Assembly (NCBI GenBank): GCA_002633005.1
Contig: NMRA01000383.1
Span: 409,306 to 431,867 of the forward strand
DNA: 22,562 bases
DNA from: Phoronis australis
Taxonomy: Eukaryota > Phoronida > Phoronidae
Direction: 5' to 3'
Of this stretch, positions 17,579 to 22,562 are shown one piece after another (positions within the stretch are counted from its first letter, which is position 1; every line of letters begins with the position of its first letter). The notes under the pieces were generated by a model that searched no databases, had not been told where the DNA came from, and saw only the letters and a list, made by a program, of their open reading frames with translations. A program made the position numbers and the translations under genes.

Positions 17579-20310
17579 CTGCAGCCGATTTGTCTTAATG
17601 GGCTTTATTGAGAATATAACTCATGTGTGCACGTTTATTGAACCACTTCGTCTTACAACTCTGAACTGGGTGAGAATTCTTATTGGGCATAATGTGAGCT
17701 TTTTCAAATTAGTTGTCTTAGATTGCAATTTCTCAATGTTATCATCCCTGATCCTCCGCTTCGGAAAATACACCAGATGGCGCTTTTAAAACCATTTTTG
17801 TTGTACGTGGCAAGGTATTCTGTCATCCAAATTTACATTGGATTGATTGCGTTACTACCACTATTACCTCCTGATGGAATTTAAAACTCTTTGCTATTAA
17901 AACGTAAATACCTTACAAACTAGTAGATTGTTTAGTGATATTTTCTCTATATGGTGTGCAAACGTTTGAAATGTCAATGAATCATCAGTGCTTAATAAGT
18001 GGAACATGTGATAGTTCTGTTCACTGATCAGCAATTAAGACCACGGTGCCTAGAAAATCATACATGTATCTCCCTTCATTAAACAATGATTGCTTAGCTT
18101 GTGTAACGTAGAATTACTTTGTTCACCAACTTTCCTTTGCATGGAAATTGTGAAATAAATCGGTAAAACCTTAAAAAATAGTCTAAAAATTTTCCGTGGC
18201 AAAAAAGCAATAGACTTCAACCACTATAAGAGAGAACAATGGCGGTTTAAATGAAGAAGTCCAATTCTACAAATCTTAGTAAACACTGCCAGAACTGTTG
18301 GCATTTTGACACGCTTCGTTACCTAGGGTTAGTGCTGATGCTCTTTTTTGGTGATGGAAACCATCAAATTTTCATCACGGTATAGAAAAGTTTGCGACAG
18401 GTTTTGTGCGGCTGAATAATTTCTCGTTTTGGGTAGTGCAAACATGTACGAAGGGAATGCGTACATGTAGCAATCCGTGGAACACGCGTAGCTTTGTCAA
18501 ACGAAAGTAACGCTTATAATAAATGAATTGCGAAACATATTCAGTTGTTGTGTTTGTTGACAGTAAAATCTATGTTCTTCGCCAGCATGTTTTGGTTTAG
18601 TTCACAATTGTTTTGTTGTATGCTTTCTGCAATTAGCATAGTACGGTAGTAGTTCGAAGTTTCTGCTATTAACGAATAAATGTCATCCTACAAGTACAAT
18701 CTTTAGTTTTCGCTGTAGCAATTGCTATCTACCTGATGTTTTCAATAAAAATGCTTAACGCTGGTAAAAGTGAATCACGTTCTGTTACTGCATCTCTGCT
18801 TCCAGGTGGGGGTGCCGATAATATTCTTGATTCGGGACACATCTAGAAAATTAGTATACCCACCCATTTAAAGAGCGGACTCGGAAGAATTCAACCATTT
18901 GTAGGGTGCTTCATTCAAAAGGTTATTCTTTCGCAGAGTTTTGTTCCGGAAACGCCGTCCTTTTTTAGTACTCTGAAACAACTGAAGTTTGAACACATTA
19001 AACCTTCCCCACTACAAAAAGCCATGCAGTGTTGTCAAACACATCTTTTGTATCTGCATTTTTAGAGATATGGATAATATGAAATGTCCTTGTGTACTTT
19101 TAAACATTAAACTACTTCTGTAGAGTGCGCCCATATGTGAGGATTAAATCGAGAAATCTGCCCTTTCGTAGGAACTTTTGTCAGAAAAGGCACCATTTTG
19201 GCATCGAAACGGGTCGTGAACAGCGACCCTACTGAGTACCACGTCTCGCATACCTCTTTCAAGGGAGGTCACGTGCTCGAAGTGAGTGGAGACCAAAGGC
19301 CAAAACCGTAAACGCAAGCATCAGCGAAAAAGTGTACATGAAAACGAAGGGGGTGAAAAGAGCAACACGAATTGTACGAGGACACATGTTGACTGAGTTT
19401 GACGTAGCAACGTTAACGCATTGCACACTACGGAAAAAGTTCGTTAATGTAGGAGTCCAGTCTCTAATTTCGGACGCAGAAATTCATGCACAATAATTGG
19501 TAATTCATTACGACTAAATGGTCCCAGCTCATGCACTTTGAATAAAGGTAACCATACTCAGCAATTCCCATAACCAAAACTTCGTAATTTTTAAACTCGG
19601 CAACTTAAACTTTGGTAATTAACCAAGAAAACTGATTATGGCTAAATAAATCGCGGTTTTCGGATAAGCGTTTCAGGCCTAGTAAATTTTGGGTTTTTTG
19701 AAATTTAGGTGTTATTATAATATTGCGATTGAAAAGTTTATGTAACTCAGAAAGACACCGTTATACCTGACTGCCATGTGAACGCATTAACTCTTGAAAA
19801 TTCACACTACAGACTGGACTGACTCTAGTAGCAGGGCATACGAACTGTCTTAATATCTAACCAATTTCACGACAATAAAGCGACAGAACATCTGCGGTAA
19901 TCATGTGACATATTCCACGTCCTTCCATCAGGTACTGAATTGTTGATGTACAAAACAATCCCTCTTCAAATTCTCGTTTACAAAAGATAACACATCAGTT
20001 AAGTACTTCCACACGAACGTATCCATTAAAACACCAGAGTATTGTTAAACCATTGATTTATCGCTAGGTCTACTCGTTGAAAGCGACGTGATTTTTTTCC
20101 AAGGTGAAGTCGGGAAAGCGCTGTTAGCGCTGCATCTGAGGAGTGTGTAGATCCGGGCAATTGACAACAAAAAGTGTGTTTTAATGTGACCATCACCCAG
20201 TCACCTGTTTATTTCAATTAAAAAAATATTTGGCATAAAAAGGGCTTATTTTCTGAGAGTTTACGGTATTCGTTTCATATTATCTAATTGAAACCGCAAA
20301 AATTAAGAAC
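17579..20310. other. long stretch without a convincing gene
   Basis: This is AT-rich sequence with no clear gene. Minor structures: AATAAA at 18154-18159, and a 9-bp inverted repeat ACATGTACG/CGTACATGT around a 9-base loop (18442-18468). An exon-like frame at 19141-19311 is listed separately. Confidence 0.5.
19141..19311 (+). pseudogene. exon-like open frame, unrecognised
   Basis: There are 56 open codons after a TGA, without an ATG, reading EICPFVGTFVRKGTILASKR, then VVNSDPTEYHVSHTSFKGGH. A GTGAGT donor-like site at 19282 follows CTCGAA, and TTTTGTCAG at about 19175-19183 could be an acceptor. It could be an isolated exon or a decayed element fragment. No family is recognised. Confidence 0.2.
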
Positions 20311-20486
20311 TTTCGTGGCAGGCACTCTTTAATAGCATGGTATATCACACCCATGTATTCAATATCCCCAAAACGAGAAAATAGCACGAGTGAAACATGC
20401 AATGAACGCACCTAGCGCCAGTGGGTTATGTCTATCAACATGCGAGTTTCTTGTACAAAATTGTGCCATATCCGCGCTTCTCTGAT
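20311..20486. repeat. 176-bp duplicated block, copy 1
   Basis: It runs from TTTCGTGGCAGG to CTTCTCTGAT and is repeated at 20488-20663 with equal length and about 8 substitutions. The two copies are separated only by an N. Confidence 0.9.
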
Positions 20487-20487
20487 N
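20487..20487. other. single undetermined base, assembly join
   Basis: The only N in the window, sitting exactly at the boundary of two homologous 176-base blocks. This is the pattern of contigs abutted without merging their overlap. Confidence 0.85.
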
Positions 20488-20663
20488 TTTCGTGGCAGGC
20501 ACTCTTTAATAGCATGGTATATCACACCCATGTATTCAATATCCCCAAAACGAGAAAATAGCATGAGTGAAACATGCAGTGAACGCACCTAGCGCCAGTG
20601 TGTCATGTCTATCAACATGCGAGTTTCTTGTACACAATTGTTCCACATCCGCTCTTCTCTGAT
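20488..20663. repeat. 176-bp duplicated block, copy 2
   Basis: Same length as copy 1 with scattered single-base differences and no indels, as expected for two alleles of one locus. Confidence 0.9.
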
Positions 20664-21457
20664 GTCCCGCGAGAAAGTGAAAAGAGCCACAGCGTTGTCA
20701 ATTAGTTATCACAACCACCATGAAGGCAACGCTAAGGATTATTTATTATACCTCAAACCAAGGAAAAATGAGCAACAATACCTGAAGACGTTTCAACTAA
20801 ATACAATAGAGGAGGGCTACTTATTAACATGTTGTCAGATAATGTTTACAGGAGTTCTAATTTTCACAACTCAACTGGTGTGCTTGTTTTTTTAGTCTTT
20901 TGATATGAAATTGGTGATTTTTAGCACTTTAAGGGGTTTTAAGTACCCTGACCTCCAATCATAGATCCACAACTGGAAAGAACTCTTGGGAAAATAAATA
21001 TTTCAACTGACTTGTGAATTTGATGACCCGTGTAAAGCGACTCGGTGTCCCCGGCTTGAATTCAGCCTCCGGACACTAAGTATGTGAAACAAAATATGGG
21101 CATTTGGTTAAGGACGCAACAACCATTCAAGTGCAGCCAAGTAGAACACTGGGCATAAGTGAAGTGTGTTCTGCTACACCGGCCTGCACCAAGTTCACCC
21201 TGGAGGGGTCGGGAAAATGGAACAATCTCCCCTATCCCCTTCAAATATGCCCCTTAACGTTTCACAAGAGAATAGAACAATAGTTGGGGCAACCCTAAAA
21301 TGACAGGATCAACAGTTTCCCAAAAATAAAATGGCTGTGAGATGATGACATAATCGGTGCCCCCTCAATATAAAAGGATTACTGTGCCTTATTTCCCTTT
21401 TGTGGACTAAGAACTCACGTTTAAGTCATTCGACTCTTACTACTATCAAATATAAGC
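20664..21457. other. no recognised gene
   Basis: The frame at 20605-20895 is probably chance; it starts inside the duplicated block. A loose inverted repeat GTAGAACAC/GTGTTCTGCTAC lies at about 21143-21177. Nothing else is seen. Confidence 0.45.
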
Positions 21458-22048
21458 ACAGCTGCTGTGTACTGGAGCAACAAAGTCTAGTTTCAGGACA
21501 GCTGTAGTATACTGGAGCAATTGAGTGTGACTCCAGGACAGCTGTTGCGTACTGGAACAACTGAGTGTTACTTCAGGACAGTTGTTGTGTATTGGAGCAA
21601 TTGAGTGTGACTTCAGGACAGCTGTTGTGTACTGGAGCAATTGAGTGTTACTTCAGGACAGTTGCTGTGTAGTGTAGCAACTGAGTGTGACTTCAGGACA
21701 ATTGTTGTGTACTGGAGGAATTGAGCGTGACTTCAGGACAGTTGTAGTATACTTGAGAAATTGAGTGTGACTTCAGGACAGTTGTTGTGTAGTGGAGCAA
21801 GTGAGCGTAACTTTAGGACCACGTACTGGAGGAATTGAGCGTGACTTCAGGACAGTTGTAGTGTACTAGAGCAATTGAATGTGACTTCAGGACAGTTGTT
21901 GTGTTCTGTAGCATTTGAGTGTGACTTCAGTACAGTTGTTGTGTACTGGAGCAATTGAGCGTGACTACAGGACAGCGGTTCCGTACTGAAACAACAGAAT
22001 GATTTCTCGACAGTTGTGTACTGGAGAAACTAACGACGTGACTTTATG
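21458..22048. repeat. 40-bp minisatellite, about 15 units
   Basis: Units begin ACAG(C/T)TG and end GTGACTTCAGG. Starts fall at 21458, 21498, 21538 and so on every 40 bases to 21818; one unit is shortened to 34; then starts are at 21852, 21892, 21932, 21972 and 22010. Unit edges are diverged at both ends and more alike in the middle. Nearly every unit opens with an E-box-type CAGCTG or CAGTTG. The period is not a multiple of three, so the open frame on the minus strand is a by-product. Confidence 0.95.
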
Positions 22049-22303
22049 TTTTATACACATAAAGGTTACACACTACAAATGCAGTAAACTAAGATATATG
22101 GACCAATAATGCACTACAATATCCGTAATTTTTAAACTGCCCGTCATTATGTAAAATTATATATGAAATTGTTTACCAGAACAAAAGTTTGCCCAAAAAG
22201 ATTTCAAGGAGAAGGTTATAACTTTGGAAGTGATGACTGAAAAAAAACATATTCATTGGCCTCTAAAACTACTTGCGATTTCAAGTGATGTACACTGAAG
22301 TTT

Positions 22304-22562
22304 ATGGCACCCAAGAAAGCCACCAGGGCATCCACCCGCAAGTCTGCAAGTCCCTTCGCGCGTCCTCCACCAGCGCCACCAGCATCATCCGAAATCCAGC
22401 CATTGCCACCCGTCATTGACTATGCTAAGCTGGCTGCAGAATTGAAAAGGCTCCATGACGCAGATTCTACCGCTCCGCCGCTCACCGTTAGCCAGCCGCT
22501 GGACCTGTCACCTTCGATCTACCCCTCCCAGCCGACGTTCACTGCCCCACCTTCAGCCTCCG
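22304..22562 (+). CDS. 5' part of a proline-rich protein, cut by window end
   Basis: ATG at 22304 opens a frame that is still open at the last base (86 codons). It begins with a basic stretch, MAPKKATRASTRKSASPFAR, then a run of prolines and alanines (PPPAPPASS). A short helix-like segment, DYAKLAAELKRLHDA, is followed by more P/S/T-rich sequence. GC content is clearly higher than in the preceding 300 bases, which supports coding. A basic, disordered, proline-rich N-terminus is common in first reading frames of retroelements (gag-like) and in nuclear proteins. I cannot assign it without the rest. It is not preceded by a clear promoter. Confidence 0.6.
   Translation, partial: MAPKKATRASTRKSASPFARPPPAPPASSEIQPLPPVIDYAKLAAELKRLHDADSTAPPLTVSQPLDLSPSIYPSQPTFTAPPSAS

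Noticed and set aside
18782-18845. Exon after CTCTGCTTCCAG at 18794-18805
   Set aside because: A good acceptor, but the frames close quickly and no donor or homologous peptide follows.
21446-21640. Repetitive minus-strand protein in the minisatellite
   Set aside because: The 40-bp unit shifts frame every copy and the open frame is short; there is no coding signal beyond the repeat.

Overview
The window looks like genomic DNA from an animal, most likely a marine invertebrate. It has GT-AG introns, Kozak-type context, AATAAA signals, a Penelope-like retroelement, THAP-bearing TTAA transposons and a tRNA-derived SINE. There are no prokaryotic operons or ribosome binding sites. A single N (20487) between two near-identical 176-base blocks, differing at about 8 positions, suggests a draft assembly of a highly heterozygous species. 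I cannot fix the phylum; a deuterostome such as a hemichordate or amphioxus, or a cnidarian, would all fit.

Layout. 1-780: decayed retroelement-like sequence with a 69-bp exact direct repeat. 1741-2883: broken Penelope-like element, with its catalytic palm split into opposite strands by an inversion and with a GIY-YIG endonuclease remnant. 2921-3080: SINE with a tRNA-like head. 4617-8391: the one clear protein gene, a four-exon ATP-grasp ligase of about 450 residues with all introns in phase 0 and an apparent frameshift in the last exon. 8690-8750: two CTCF-like motifs just past its poly(A) signal. 8840-13332 and 14804-16441: two diverged copies of one THAP-containing, TTAA-targeting DNA transposon (Kolobok-like). 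The first copy has been hit by at least two later insertions. One is a 2.4-kb element made of two tandem 1.17-1.19-kb units carrying four perfect DR1 nuclear-receptor motifs. The other is a 517-bp MITE with 51-bp inverted ends and 6-bp target duplications. 17156-17578: TATA box and a short stop-interrupted reading frame with a signal-peptide-like start. 20311-20663: duplicated block around the N. 21458-22048: 40-bp minisatellite of about 15 units. 22304-22562: start of a proline-rich reading frame cut by the window edge.

The gene and the repeats are not evidently one system. The ATP-grasp enzyme would join a carboxylate to an amine or thiol using ATP; its substrate cannot be read from sequence. 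The strongest structural story is the three-level nesting of mobile elements immediately downstream, which delivers a regular array of nuclear-receptor half-sites within a few kilobases of that gene.
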